Shown here: positions 37,003 to 50,675 of the stretch, one piece after another | Layout: each line of letters opens with the position of its first letter | How positions within the stretch are numbered: position 1 is the first letter of the stretch | Assembly: GCA_907165065.1 (NCBI GenBank) | Contig: OU015532.1 | Coordinates: forward strand, 33,436,339-33,500,338 | Reading direction: 5' to 3' | DNA: 64,000 nucleotides | Source: Caprimulgus europaeus | Lineage: Eukaryota > Chordata > Aves > Caprimulgiformes > Caprimulgidae | Program-made: the position numbers and the translations under genes | Notes under the pieces: model-generated | Told to the model about the DNA's origin: nothing | Databases searched by the model: none | What the model saw: the letters and a program-made list of their open reading frames with translations, nothing else

Positions 37003-37547
37003 ATATACTGAAAGTTCCTCAGATTACATAACACTAACAAATATAAGAAGATCCTGAAGCCATTTCTCAGTGAAAATATTTTTTTTTTCTTTTCAAACAT
37101 TTCAATCAATAAAACATAGGATGAATTCCATGTAGGGAACTTGGCAAATACATAAATATCACTTGCCATTTTATGGCACAGGTCTTACTTTTTTCAAGTA
37201 GGATGTCAGACACAGCTCAGACTGTATGAGCTGAGCTGTCTGCAAGTAACTATCACACAGAAGCAGATCCAGGCAGAATAGGCGCAGCTTAACCAGTACA
37301 TATTTCCAATCTGGCAGAGCTGTGGCTGAGCACCAAAGGGGCAAAAAACATCAAAGCATTTTATAAGCAAAGTGAGGTGAATTGTAATGATCTACAAAAG
37401 TGTTTTTCACATTGTAGTCCAGGACACAGACCGGTCCCTACAAGCATCTGGCATCTGCAAAGCTCAAGAAACACTTCAGGTGGTGGTGCTTCCTGTTGGT
37501 TATTTTGGAATGAGTCGTGCCAGTGACAGATTATATCAGTGGTGTCC
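37003..37547. other. Unassigned sequence between two LTRs
   Basis: No gene, primer-binding site or viral internal sequence is recognised. The two flanking LTRs have opposite orientations and different families. This interval is therefore probably host DNA and not a provirus interior. Confidence 0.5.
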
Positions 37548-38133
37548 TGTTGTGGGTTAACTCCAGTAGGCAGCTAAGGCCCACAGAGTTGCTTGCTCAC
37601 TCTTCCCAAGTGGGATGGGAGAGGGAGTTGGAAAGGCAAAAGTGAGAAAACTCATGGTTGAGATAAAAGCAGTTTATCAGGGAAAGCAAAACTGTGCACA
37701 CAACCAAAGCAAAACAAGGAATTTACTCACTACTTGCCATCAGCAGGCAGGCATTCAGCCATTTCTAGGAAGGCAAGGCTTCATCACATGTAACCACTGC
37801 TTGGGGAGACAAACACCGTAAAGTTCTCCCCTTCCTCCTTGTTTCCCCCAACTTTTATTGCTGAGCATGGTGTCATAAAGTATGGAATATCTCTTTGGCC
37901 AATTGGGGTCAGCTGTGCCAGCTGTGTCCTCTTGCAAATTCTTGTGCAGTCCCAGCCTATTCACTGTCAGGGCAGTATGAGAAACAGAGAAGGCCTTCAT
38001 GTTGTGCAGCACTGTTCAGCAGCAGCTAAAGCAGCAGCATGTTATGAACATTGTTTTGGTTACAAATCCAAAACAAAGAACCATAGGAGATATTATGAAG
38101 GATATTAACTCTATCCCAGACAAAACCAGCACA
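37548..38133 (+). mobile_element. Solo LTR, ERVL-type (second family), plus strand
   Basis: It starts TGTTGTGGGTTAACTCC and ends ..CCAGCACA (586 bp). Recognised blocks in order are 'aactcatggttgagataaa' with 'gcagttta', 'gcaaaacaaggaattta', 'gcaggcaggcattcagccat', 'tatggaatatctctttggcc', 'aattggggtcagctgt' and 'ttaactctatcccagacaaa'. This is a familiar avian ERVL LTR of about 0.6-0.7 kb. The flanks TGTCC and TTTCC match at 4 of 5 bases, suggesting a decayed target duplication. No internal region is seen. It is an old, solitary LTR. Confidence 0.88.
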
Positions 38134-38214
38134 TTTCCCCAGTCCTCAAAGGCAATGCACCCAGAGGAGTTTTCTCAAAGTTCTCGGCATGAGAAGGAAG
38201 GCATCGACAGTCAC

Positions 38215-39030
38215 CGTGGTGGGTTAACCTTAGCTTGCAGCCAAGTACCCACATAGCCTCTCACTTATTCCCCTGCCTCCAGCAGGATGAAACAAGAAAA
38301 TAGGAAGAACGAGAGAACAAGAAAACTTGTGGGTCAAAATAAAGACAAGGAGATCACTTGCCAGCTACAGTCTCAAGACTTTTGACAATTTACTATATTG
38401 CAAATTAATTTAAACATTTGAAGGACGATATTTGGGTATTGGGAAACAAAACCAACAATAGTAAAAAGTAAACAAACATTTACACACTTAGGAAAAACAC
38501 CTTTCCTCCCCCCTTCCGAGGGTCAAATTCACTCCCATACTGAGCTTATCTCCAAGTACCTCTCACCATTCACAGTCTCAGCCTCATTTTTTCACTGCCA
38601 CTTGATATCTCCTCCACCCCTTGATATTACCACAGGTTACACTCAGTCCCTTCAGTGAGACAACAAGCAATGTGTAAAGTCAGGACACAGTGATTTCCTT
38701 CTGCTGCTCCTTCCTTTCCACTTTCCACAGGTCTCAGTCCCTTTGGTGGATATATCTGTGCCAGAAGCTTGGCTGATGGGGTCAGCTTTGGCCTGTGATT
38801 CATGCACTGTGCAGCTGTCTGTAACCAGCTGTGTTCAGCACAGGGCAGCCCCTGACCTCTTCCCACAAAGACCATCCCTGAAGCCCCTCCTCAATCCCAA
38901 AACTTTGCAACTTATACCTAATACAGTTATGTATCATTATGCTACATGCTTTGTCCAATCCTGTTTGTTGGTTTCCCTTAGCCCAAATAAATATAAGAAA
39001 GATAAATGCTCTTCAACAAATCTGGCCCTT
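38215..39030 (+). mobile_element. Probable LTR, ERVL-related, plus strand, 3' edge uncertain
   Basis: The left end, GTGGTGGGTTAACCTTAGC, followed by 'ttgcagccaagtacccac', resembles the start of the neighbouring LTR families. 'cttgtgggtcaaaataaaga' and 'aggagatcactt' follow, and then 'aaaacacctttcctcccccc'. This order parallels the 60 kb LTR family in a more diverged form. The right half (38,560-39,030) is less familiar. The right boundary is placed by composition only, and no target duplication was identified. It is separated from the previous LTR by about 80 bp. Confidence 0.6.
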
Positions 39031-42000
39031 ACCAGGAACTGAATAGTCTAGAATAATGAGTAATCATTTACATAATTTCTAAATGTAATACCCATGTACA
39101 TGTGGAAATATCATCTCAAAATCATTATGTTTCTGTAGAGAAAGTCCCAGCCCACCTGACATACATCACTGTATTTTCTCATATCTTTAGTCTGTCATAA
39201 CTGCAATAAAAACCAATTTTCTCTGAAGGTTTTGAGGCTTCCCTGCACCATTAGTATAATGCTGTAAAACTATGCCTGGTTTTACTATTGGTATTATCAT
39301 AAACAATGCCTAGTCTCAGAGCATTCAACATTTGAATCAGGAACTTATTTAGGTTGAAAATAATGTTCTTATAACATGAAGTAGTGGCAAAAGTCTTCCA
39401 AACAACTCTGATTTTAATAAGTCTTTAATCATTCTTTTCCAAACCTCTGGACTTTTGAGATTCTGCCATGGCTAAAAAACCTGTTTCTGTAACACCCCAG
39501 ATAATGGATCTTGGTTATTTAAATATATATCTAAATTGTTATAGGGTTCCTATTCTCTGCTTGTATTTTTGTATTAAATATTATTTTTAAAGAAATATGC
39601 TTCTATTGTCATGTTGGTAAATGCCATTCAAAATCTTCAAAGACAATGAATACTATCCCATTTGAACACACAGTAGTTTCTTGATTCAAAGTAAGTATTC
39701 AAAATGTCCCAGTCTGCATTTTTTATTTTATTTCTGAATTTTTGAGGAAATCAGAGTGTGCTTTATAATCTTCCAACTGAACACTACGAAACAGCAATTT
39801 CTGTGTTATTGTCAGAACTAGGTTCCTCTGCGAATAATTTTTGTAGTCTGTAGTCAGTTTCATCTGATAAGGCCATAAATAGAAAAGTTCTACTTTATAC
39901 AAATAAGGAAGAACTCTCTTTCATTGTTGGCTGTGATATTTAAAATACAGGGAAGGATTATTACTCAAAAATCCCATTTCTATGCTGATCACATTCTCAA
40001 ACACATGCAATTTAAGCCACAATTACATTTAATATGCAGACACAGTTACAGTTTAATGTAAGTACACAGCTCAGCAAGGCAAAAGAGAATACACCATTTT
40101 TCAATAACTGCTGTTTACTGTTTGAGAGAGCGATGCAAATTATTGTTCTATGACATTATGCAAGTCCATAAATGCATTGACTTACAACTTAGGAAAAATG
40201 CAACTGATAACATGGACAGAAAGCAATATTGACTTCTCATATAGACTTTCCAGTTTCAGAGGAAAGACACAGTAGAAGAATAGGCTTATGGTCATTTTAG
40301 GACAAGAACTGACAGGGCTGAGTTCTGCTCTTGCATTCGTGTCCTTTTGGGATCACAAGACAGTTACAAAAGGCAACATTTTCAAAACTAACTAACTAGT
40401 GAGTTTTGACTGTTCAACTTGAGCTTCCTGATATTATCAGGCATCATATTACAGTGATGTCAGAAAACCAAGTCCCTAAGAAATATCTCAGCTCCTGAAA
40501 CACTCCCTATCAATCATTTGAGAGTACATACTTCAGATCATTATCGTGTGAATAGTATTACTTCCTTTTTTCCTGTTTGTCAGCATCATCTTCTTAGTCT
40601 ATAAACTCCTTGGAGAGAAGTTCTTTCTTGCTGTATATTTTGCACAGTTCTTGCCACAGTGGGGCCCTGACCTTGCTTAGGATTTCTGTTTTCTTCAGTC
40701 TGATTAATTACAATTAGCAGTTAGAATAATAACGGAAACACTTTGATGTTCCATTCAAGACTTAAAGACAGATAGGCATTTTCATTTGGATTTGCAATGC
40801 AGGGTTTGATCAGTTAAAAAGTAATCTTCAAAAATCCATCTGGAGGGTAAAATTAAATTGGTTCCACGTTTGTCCTGTCACATAAAACTGCTGTAGACAT
40901 TGTCATATGAAAAACAGTCCACATTTGTGTTAATTTCTGATTTGGCATAAGGCACCATTCGTTACTCTGGGTGATGGCAACTGAGAATTTTACACTAGGA
41001 GATCCCTAATTTAAGACATTTGTGAGCTCTGAACCATGCAAATGTACTCAGAAATTAATGCCATTTTATGTAGTTAAAATCCTGCATTCCTTTAAAATTA
41101 TCTTTCAAAAAATTTTATTTTATTCAATAATAAATTAATTCATGGTAAGGTGTGTATTTTATCATCTGCAAAAATGTCAATAAAATCCACATTATTCTGA
41201 GAAAATATATATACTATCAAGAAATTCCTACAAATCACAGCATCTGCTCTACCTTCCTCCAAAAAAATGTTAAAGAGAACAGGACAAAATATACAAATGT
41301 TACAAACTATTGACCAATATATGCACTGTACCAAATAGACATGGGATCTAATTCTGCCTCGTGGGATTTTTTACCACTGACTTCAATGAGAAGAACATTG
41401 TATTATCATGAAGATATATCATTGTATAAATTATCTTGATTAGCTAATTAGCTTAGTAATAACTTTGACAGAAATCTTGTGGAGAACGAAAAATTCAGGA
41501 ACATTTTACCATGAGAAGCATTCACATAAAGGAATTCTTTCCATGTTACTTTGTGTGCTGTGTCAGTAGAGTGCAGTAATTTATAAAGAAGAGTATTTCT
41601 ATCTCCAATGTTGTTCCTTTTAAAATGGTTAACTACAAGTAAATAGGAGAAATCAGTCTTTTCCAGCTACGTCTATTGCAAACAATAATGCTTTGAAAAA
41701 TAATCAAATGCCCTTAAGAGGTTTAAAAATTTACTTGGCAAAGTATACATGCTAAAGTAAAATATCTTTTTCCTGTGTAAGACACAAGTTCAAAGTGTTG
41801 CTTACAGTAGCCTGTAAAAGAACATGGTTCCTAACACATCTCTTCTGCAAGCTACATCTGATAAAAGATTACCATTGCAGCTCATTGCATCTTATCATCA
41901 TCCATTACAATATTTGTCTCAACATTTTAAATGTGTGTCTCTCAAGCAAACTTCTACAGAGGGTTTTGCTGTGATATCTCATCAAAACAAAAAAAGAAAC

Positions 42001-45000
42001 TGCTAAATGCATGTTATGGTTTGTCTGTGTGACTCCAGCTCAAATAAAATGTCACTGTAGATTGTACAAATCACTGTGAACAAATACAGTCTTCAAGCCT
42101 GGTGTAAAACATCCCCAGATAAGACTCTAAGTCTATCAAATGCAGCTTTGGGACACGCTTTTGTCCCCTTCATCTTTAAGCTCATAGCTCAATCCAATTA
42201 TCCACAATTTAGCTTCTGCCAGTGATTTGTGTATATTTGTGTTTCAGAGGAGGATTTTTTTGTATGACCCAAGTGTAAAACTTTAGCTTACAAGCCAAAA
42301 ACATCTTCAAAAGAAATCCATGAAATGAAATAGTAAAAGCATGAGACAGGACTTTATGATACAAAAAATGACAAAAACCCCAAACAGTTTCTAATTGCAT
42401 ATATTAACTCTCACCTCCATGATAACTTCTTTTAAATGAAATCTGCAAAATACAATTTGTTTATTTTGTCCATCAGTTAAAAAAAAAAAAAAGTAAGAAT
42501 TTTTCTTCCAAGGACAAGACTAAGGAAAATTTTGGGTAAAGCTATATAAAGTTCTGAATTCTAGAACAGAAACCACCAGGATTTAAAACAAATCAGCAGT
42601 TTTCCAGAAGTTTATTTATTTATTTATTTATTTCCAGAAGTTTGTTTATTTATTACTTTTCAACATTATTCCCGCTTCCGTTGGAGTTAGAATACAGCAT
42701 TAGATCTTTGGTTCTATCCAACTGAAGCCATTCAGAAGAAAAACTTCCAGAATATTACCCTAGTCCTTAGGATACAACTATTTGCAGTTTTCTATAGCAC
42801 GTATTGTTGTAAGAAACCATTCTGGCAACTGAGGACTAAGTGATCAAGAAGCTTTCTCTATTCTGAATTTCTCACATCAAGTGAGAAGGCCAAATGAGTA
42901 GTGAGTTTCTGATGACTTGCTTCTGCTGTACTCCTCAAAATACAGCCACTAGCCTTAAATAGCTGTAGACCACCACTAGAACAAGACTGCTTCGTTAGCT
43001 GTTGGCATCATTCTGGAATGCATTTCAAGTTCTGACTTGGCTCGGTCACATGATTTTAGTCACATGATACCCTAACAGTTTTGAAGTCATATTTATTCTA
43101 ATAATTTATTCTATGGAAAAATACCCTAAGAAATGTCAGAGGATTTTCTATTAGCAGTGATTCTACTTTCCAGTGTAATAGTTCTGGTCAGAGGTTAGAA
43201 TCTCATCGTGAAACAGAAATTATGTACAAGATTTTATTAACATCATTTCATCTCTCATAGTGCTTGAATATATAGACAGCCAAAGGAGGTTCCTACTGAA
43301 AAATTCAGATTTCAACCGAAGTACTAAGTTATGTGATAGGGCAACACCTAAGGGGCTAACCTAACTCTATTAGGATCAGCTTTGCAAAAGAAATAAAATT
43401 GGTGGAGTCGAACAGTAACTTCTTAGCATTCTATTACTACTGCAGGGGAAAATGAAACTCCATCTAGGAAAAGAGGCCTAATCAGGATTACACTGTGTCA
43501 CACTAACCTCTGGCTGCTGTCAGAGTACATTAAAGTTGTTAAAAGCATTGTATATTACAGTAGACAGGTCAAGAGGCCTTAACATGACACTGGACACCAC
43601 AAGAAACATGTGACCGTAAGATCAAAGGATAGAAAAATAAGGTTTCAACCACAGTTCACAATGATCAAATCTCAGCACACATTACATGCCACCTGAATGT
43701 CTTCTGTTCCAGTGAACAGGTCATATGGAGTAAAGGGTGTGTTTCTATTCTAATCAGCTTGAGTGTTTAACTAAACAATCCACAGCAAAACCACAGTGTT
43801 TTTAAGTAAGAATTAGTAGTTATGCTTATTTATGTTAAGTAAAGGTAATTTTGCTAAGTGTGATATATAGCGAAATGATAGGCTATACTCATCCCTGATA
43901 TTACATTTATTTCCCATTCCAAAAATTAAAGAACCAATAATCCTAAATCCGAAAAACCTAACAAGCAAACATAATACATGTACAGCCTTCAGGCCCAGGA
44001 TAAAAAGTGGCACCTAAACACTCAATCCAGATATTCCTATTTTTCCCCCAGTTGCCTCCCATCTACTTGTAATACTTTTACCATCTCTCAATTATCATTG
44101 TGAAATTATTTAATGACTTACCAAGTCAAGTATGGTTATGCATGTTTGCCAGCTTTCAGATATGCAGTAAAAATGGTAATTATAACCATTCTAAATGATA
44201 CATCTTCCCAGTGCTTCAGATTCAGTGAGTTAACCTTAAATGCAAGGCAGATATAAAGATGAACAATTTACTTAGATAAAGGAAAACAGAAAATATAATT
44301 AATCATTTGCCTATCCTTCAACCCTAGTTTACAAAACCATGGTGCTACTTTATTGAGCTCAAAATTGAAGGGTGGCAAGGTTAATACATAGCTTTAGACC
44401 TCATGGTTTCATTAGCAAACATATTACAGACTGTAAAGCTGAACTGACAGTAATGCTAGGCCCAAACAAAGTAAATAATTACTGGCTTGGCAAATGAGGA
44501 AGCACTTGCAGAGTTTGTTTACATCTGGTTTTTGGAAAATTCATGTTGGCAACAAGTCAAATACAGTTTGACTAGTAACTGTGACAATTGCTCACAGATG
44601 CAGCTGGAAGAACAACAAAAGAATGGATTTATGGTTCTTTTCTCCCCTGCATTTTTCCCCTTTGTTGCCTTTTTACTTGTGCTGCTTCTTCTATCTTTCT
44701 CGTATTTTTTTTTGCCTCTCTTGTTTTCTTTTCTTTACCATTTTGGATCAATAACAAACTTGTAGCCACAAAGATAAGTGGGTTTTCATGGCAGATGGGC
44801 CTTGGAATGTATAAAAATCTCATGTTGCATTTTGTCTTTTGGCCATATATTGGAAAAGACACAGCTGTGTTCAAGCTGCACTCATAAAAGCCTTGCTCCC
44901 TGACAAAACATATGAGTGCCCTCAATTATTGTAGGCCTGTACTGGATTTTCAAGAGAAATGCATCACTTCCATGCTGGTGCAATATTAACAAACTTTATC

Positions 45001-48000
45001 CAATGCCAGGGGTATAGAATTGTGTCTAGTTGAAATTCCTTTTATGCATTGGTTAGCTATATAGGAGAACTTGAACATATTGTTTGGAATCCAAATAATA
45101 AGACAACCTAAGAAAATGGAAAATAATACAACATCCTGTAGTTGAGCTAGAAAAAATGTGAAACTGTTGTTCTCTTCCCAAAGTTTTATACAGAACACAA
45201 TTATTCTAAACACTGAGTATATTCAACTTCCTAATATGCAATAGTATCAGAGGATAAAGAATCAGTAAGAATCAAGAATTAATAAAGAAAGTTCACACAG
45301 AATCCAACAATTATATAATGTATAGTCAACTAATTATATACAGAGAGGACTAATCATGTAAACTCAATAACAAAAAACACCAGTAATTGTTGGGGCTCAC
45401 GTTCAGTCAAAGTGAGCTGAAAGGGTCTGGTCCATTCTTGTCTGATCAGCTCATTTCATTAAGTGAAAAAAATTAAGCATACAGATCATAAATGGAAACT
45501 TTAATGATCAATTGTGTATCTTAGTTATTTTGCAGTAATTTACAATGTATTTTTTGTAGTTTGCTAACGTCACTACATTTTTATTAGTCTGAAAATAATT
45601 CAAATACAAACTGTGTTAAATTACACTTCTGCATTTCACACAGCATTTGTCTCATAAAACAAAATGAGAAGGAACAGTGGTCAGGCAAAGATATACCAGG
45701 CATATATACTCCTTCAAGACCTCACAGAGATGACAAGTTTTTCTCAGCTCGCTGACATTCACTGATTGAGGACCAGAAAGGGCCATGTGTGCCATCTTTC
45801 CAAGCTATAAATGCATTGACATCTGAATATTGCATAAGAGATTGTCCTGTGACCAAGAAATGGCTTCATTTTTCTTTAACTCTTCCATTATTTTCTGTGC
45901 AGGAGAGAGCATGTAGGAGCAGAGACAGAATATCTGTGGAAAGCTGCAAAGTATGAGCATTCTCAACCCAAATAAAAGAAGCTACTCAGCAAAATTAAGT
46001 GTTGTTAATTGATATCGTCATCACTAAGTTTTCCAGCAAAATATTGGAAGAAAAGAGATAAAAAAGGTTTAGAGATATTAAAGTTCTCAATAGCTGCAGA
46101 AAAAAAGTACATTTTAAACTACAAATTTAACCAGGAAAAAATCCATAACAAGAAAAAACAATGAGAAAATGGCATGGTGGAAAGTAGTACCAGATGGTGT
46201 ATGAACAGAGTGCAATATTGATTAAGGTATATTCTAATCAATATACAGATACTTCATTGCTTTAAATGCAGTGGCTTTGGTGGCCTAAAGGGAACATTGT
46301 ACCACTGAGTGCAAAGGTTAGATACCTATGCTCTAACAACTGAGGAGATGTGATACAGTCAAATTATTATCAGGAATCAGATTCTTACACAAAATGTCAA
46401 AAGTGCTAAATATCAAGGAGGTAGGCAACACTGGTAGATATGTGCTGTTTTGTTGTTTGGTTTGGGTTTTTTTAAATTTTAACATACAGATTGTTTGAGT
46501 AAACCTAAAAATGACATTTCAGCAATACTGCATTTGCCTCCTCAATATCAGTAAGTTTCCTCTAAATTTATCCCTGCTGTTTTTAGTGAAGAGTAGAGAA
46601 CATTGCTGAACTACATGAGAGTTTGAACTCCTTTGTAGAGAAATATGGTCATTACACTCAGTGTATTTTATAAAAACCACTAATTTTTTCCTTACCTTTT
46701 GTCCAAAAACTGTCAATATTATCTGGACATCAGAAAATTTGGCTTACTATGGGCACTTTTCTGGGAGATAATCAGTTAGGAGTGACTCTAGAGCTCCTCC
46801 AGAACTCAGTGTTCTGCTGATGCCCAAAGGAAGATCTGTGCATAGAATAAGTGACTGTGACTCAGCCAGTGACACCTGCATCAGCTTTACTTTTTCCCTT
46901 CCCCAGGGTAGGAAAGTGGATTGAAATAGCACCTTCTAAAGCTGCACAGCTCTTAAAACCATATCTGCCATGAGCTGACTTACCTTTGATTCTCTGCAAC
47001 TGCTTCTTGATCTTTTTGATATTAGTCTTTACCACCCGCTATCTCATGACTAAACCAGAGCAATAATTTAATAAACTCAGGTAATAATCATCTACATTAA
47101 TATAGGTCTGGGTGGGTATGCCCCAAGAGCATTTTAATCTTTCCAGAGATCTGAAGTTGTCCTCTTTTGCTTGATAAATAAAAAAGGTAGTTTATTCTTT
47201 TACACTAATTTTATTTTCTGGAAGATGAAAATTGAAATGCCTTGGTATAAACAAAAGCTGTAGAGCTTTACCTGCACTACATGGACATCAACATCACCAC
47301 TGTATCACTTTGGGCTATGCAGACTTCATTTGTTCAATTCAGTGGTAACTACAGATGCTCAACATCTTAGTATCAAGCACATACAAAATAAATGTTCTGA
47401 ACAAGCTATGCATACAAATACATATCTATGACAGAAATCCAAGATTGCTTCTATAATATGCAATGTGTTCCACTAATCCTTTCCAGTGACAAATTCCAGC
47501 TAACAATAATAAACATCTTTGGGTATGCATCACAAAGTGTTTGAAAATGAACATAATATTTCATTTTTAGAACAGTTAGCTTTTTTCCAAAAGTGAAAAA
47601 AATAATTGGAAAAATGCTTTAGGTAAATCTGAACAATATCTGTGTTCATCAGCAACTGATAGTTGTGACAGTATGAGAAGCAGTTTTTCAGGAGTGGCAT
47701 CTGATTTTGTAGACTTACTTTGAGATGTCAGTTAAATATAATATATTAGAAGATCCAAATTCAAGTTGCAAGCTCAAACAGGAAAAACATAATTAACGAC
47801 AATTAAATGTAATGTGTCTGTCTTTACTGATATAATGCATCAGTCCAGTGTAACAAAATACTAGCGAAAACATTGTCATGGCACTGATAGACAGATTCTA
47901 CATATACTCTAGGGTTACACTAACAATTATCAGCAAGGTCTAGGCTGAACATGCCCAGAATAATCTGGAATGCCTCGTGCTTAGAAGTTTTTACATACCA

Positions 48001-50449
48001 GAGGACTTTCCTAACTATAGCAAAGGAAATAATTTAGGATAGTAAGAGACTTGTTTTAATACTTCAGAGAATTTCTAAAGCTATTTTACCTAACACTCTG
48101 GAGTTGAATATATGTGAAATATTAAGACCTGGAGTAAACCCCTCTGAGCTAAGGGAAGGGCAGTGGAAGTGAACACTTTGCTCAGGGGAAAAAAGAATGG
48201 TAATGGATCCCACTGCTCTGTCTTGTGGCTCTCACAAAGAGCATTTCCAAAAGAGGATAAGTATCAATACTACTTACTACGTTTGGTGAGATCGTACCAG
48301 AGTTTATCCAAGATTAAATAATTGTAAAATGACTGGAAAATAAAATAAACCTCAACAGCAATTCAATTACACAAAGTATCCATATATGTGGTACTATGGG
48401 GAGACAGAAGAAAAAATGCTGTTGCCTACAGATGTCTGCTAGATTGGTTGGTTGCTTTAAAGATTTTTTAAAGGCTTCAAGAAAATAGGTCTTAGCTTAA
48501 TCAAATTTAACACAAACTGCCTTTTAAGAAGAAGAACAGATGAGTTAGGTTTAACATTTGAGAATTCTAAACAGTTACACCCAACCACCAAACCCACAAA
48601 AGACCTAGGAAGCTAAAGCAAATCACTGGGATTCAGACTGCTGAATTTAAAGCACTGAAATTTAAGTCTGAGTGTTGTAACCTAAGACATCACCAGTCAA
48701 AACAGGAAACAACCTGACAAAAAAAAAAAACAAGCTACTCAAAGCACCCCACTTTTTTACTTAAAATGTAGTTTAATTTGTCTCTGTTACATGATCATAT
48801 TTTTGCACATTCGTAGTACTACTCAGGATTTTGAAGTATAATTTTTAGATACTCAGATGTATATTTAAATAATATAAAACCTCATGAATTGTGAACTTAA
48901 AGTATTAATTTCTCTTACAAATATGTCATCAAATACTAAAGCATAAGAACAAGAGGGTTTTTTCTCTTACTAGGGAAAAATAACAAATGGAGTAAGATCA
49001 AATAGCCATGTTTTATAACAAAATAGAGATGAAAAATATCCTGCTACAGAAAAAATTAAACCAATTCATTGTTATCAACATACACTTTTGCTGTGTCTCT
49101 TGCAAATCATCATCGCGTAGGACAATAATCTTATTTCAATATCATCTCTACTTTCTCTCTACTGTTGCCTTTTGCTTTCCACTGTCCTGTTGCTTCTGCA
49201 TTTTCCTGTGAAGAATTAGACCAAAATATATTTGAGACAGGGACCTCACAGAGTTTCTGAATACAATAAACTGTGTAGCCTAAACTGGCGAAGTGTGAGA
49301 TAATAAACAAGCCAGCCAACCAGCCCTACATCATCATCTCCCAGTGGCTTGCAGTAATATTTGAATGCATTGTTCCATCTCATAAAATCTGGCCATAATA
49401 CAGCACTTTGGGGAATCAGGAAATAATTAAATTGCTGTCACTGTTGGCTCTGTCTACATTATACCAGAGCTGTGCCTGACGTGGCTAAGGGACACAGATA
49501 CCATGTCTGCTGTGTTTCCTCAAACAAAAACAGTCAGGCAGGTCAAAGCAGGTATTTCCCACTGCACCTCCATGATCTTACATCTTACCCTTTAGCAGGC
49601 TAAAGGCCTGCTTGGCCTATCAACCAGATCTTTATCTTATCTTGGTTTTGTTGTCAGAACAGAAAACAGTAAGCTAAGCAGAAATTCAGGTCTAGGACAC
49701 TTTAGCTAATAGCTGAGAGGTAGTAAGGAGTAATATTGGGCACGGGTTTAGAGCACCTACAGCACACCCACACGTTGCTGGTCATTGAATTAGTAGAAAT
49801 CTACTCCATTAGCTCAAAACTATTTAAAAACTATGAAAAGGTAACTTTGTCACCATATGTTTCATGCCATATTGACTATCTTTTTTATTTCTATGTTCAA
49901 TATAAAAAACAATGAAAGTAAAGCAGAATAAAAGTCATGTTGTATGACATTTAAAGAGAAAAGCTTCACTGCGTTTACGTCAATGTGAATCACATTCCTA
50001 ATGACAGCTGATACGTCAAAGAGATCTTTTAAGCCCCCTGTTACTGATCATGTAAGCATACTAATGTATTTTAGTATTAAAAAAAACCCAGATTATCCTG
50101 AACCATCTTCAGCAATAGCTTTAAGTAACTGCAAGTCTTCAGTATGAGTTCAGAGACCAGAAAAACCACACACAAGAGATGTTCTATATTCCTCAGACTC
50201 TGGGAAATTTTAAACCACAGTTCTCATAGAGAAATTATAAGATGCAATGCTTTATTAATTCAGTTGTTAACTTGTTTTGTTTATGTATTCCTGGACAGAA
50301 CAGTGAATTTAATCGGTTCTGTTAGACTGAAGTTGTGTTAACTCCAGATATGTACAACAAATCAAACACACAGAAAATGAAAATGTTGCCTCCAATTTTT
50401 TTTAAAAAATTAACATAAATCAACACTGATCACCGAAGGGGACTGACTT
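39031..50449. other. Long unassigned AT-rich interval, no gene seen
   Basis: Over 11 kb I recognise no exon, RNA gene or confidently named mobile element. Small items include 'actgacttcaatgagaag' at about 41,378-41,395, a motif shared with ancient amniote repeats. There is a TTTA array inside a 30-bp duplication at 42,601-42,655, and A/C or G/T tracts near 42,372 and 46,450. Frames reach about 99 codons at 44.5-44.9 kb on both strands without recognisable content. Confidence 0.5.
42601..42655. repeat. 30-bp direct duplication containing (TTTA)n
   Basis: TTTCCAGAAGTTT occurs at 42,601-42,613 and again at 42,631-42,643. Each copy is followed by TTTA repeats. It is a slippage-type duplication. 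Confidence 0.9.
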
Positions 50450-50675
50450 TTTAGCAGGGTCTGTAGCAATAAGACAAGGTGTAATAGTTTTAAACTAAAA
50501 ACCAGTAAATTCAGACTAGATATAAGGAAGAAATTATTTATGATGATAGCAGTGAAACATTGAAACAGGTTGTCCAGGGAGGTGGTAGATTCCCCATCCC
50601 TCAAAACATTCAAAGTCAGGTTGGATGGGGCTCTGATGTAGCCAACACACAGTATTCTATGGCTCTATGATTCGA
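50450..50675 (+). mobile_element. CR1 LINE 3' end, plus strand, diverged
   Basis: It begins at a 'tagcagggtctgtagcaat' segment followed by 'aagacaaggtg'. It continues with 'agatataaggaagaaatta', 'cattgaaacaggttgtccag', 'ggaggtggtagattcccc' and 'tcaggttggatggggctctg'. The tail is TTCTATGGCTCTATGATTC. These are in normal CR1 order: RFRLDIRKKFF-like region, WNRLPREV-like region, 3' UTR and tail. It is strongly 5'-truncated and more degenerate than the 34 kb copy. Confidence 0.92.

Noticed and set aside
37003-38214. Possibility that the 36-39 kb LTRs bound one provirus
   Set aside because: The first LTR is in the opposite orientation and has its own exact 5-bp duplication. The next two belong to different families, and no viral internal region is recognisable.
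41340-41400. Ancient amniote repeat carrying 'actgacttcaatgagaag'
   Set aside because: Only one short motif matches. That is not enough to assign a family or boundaries.
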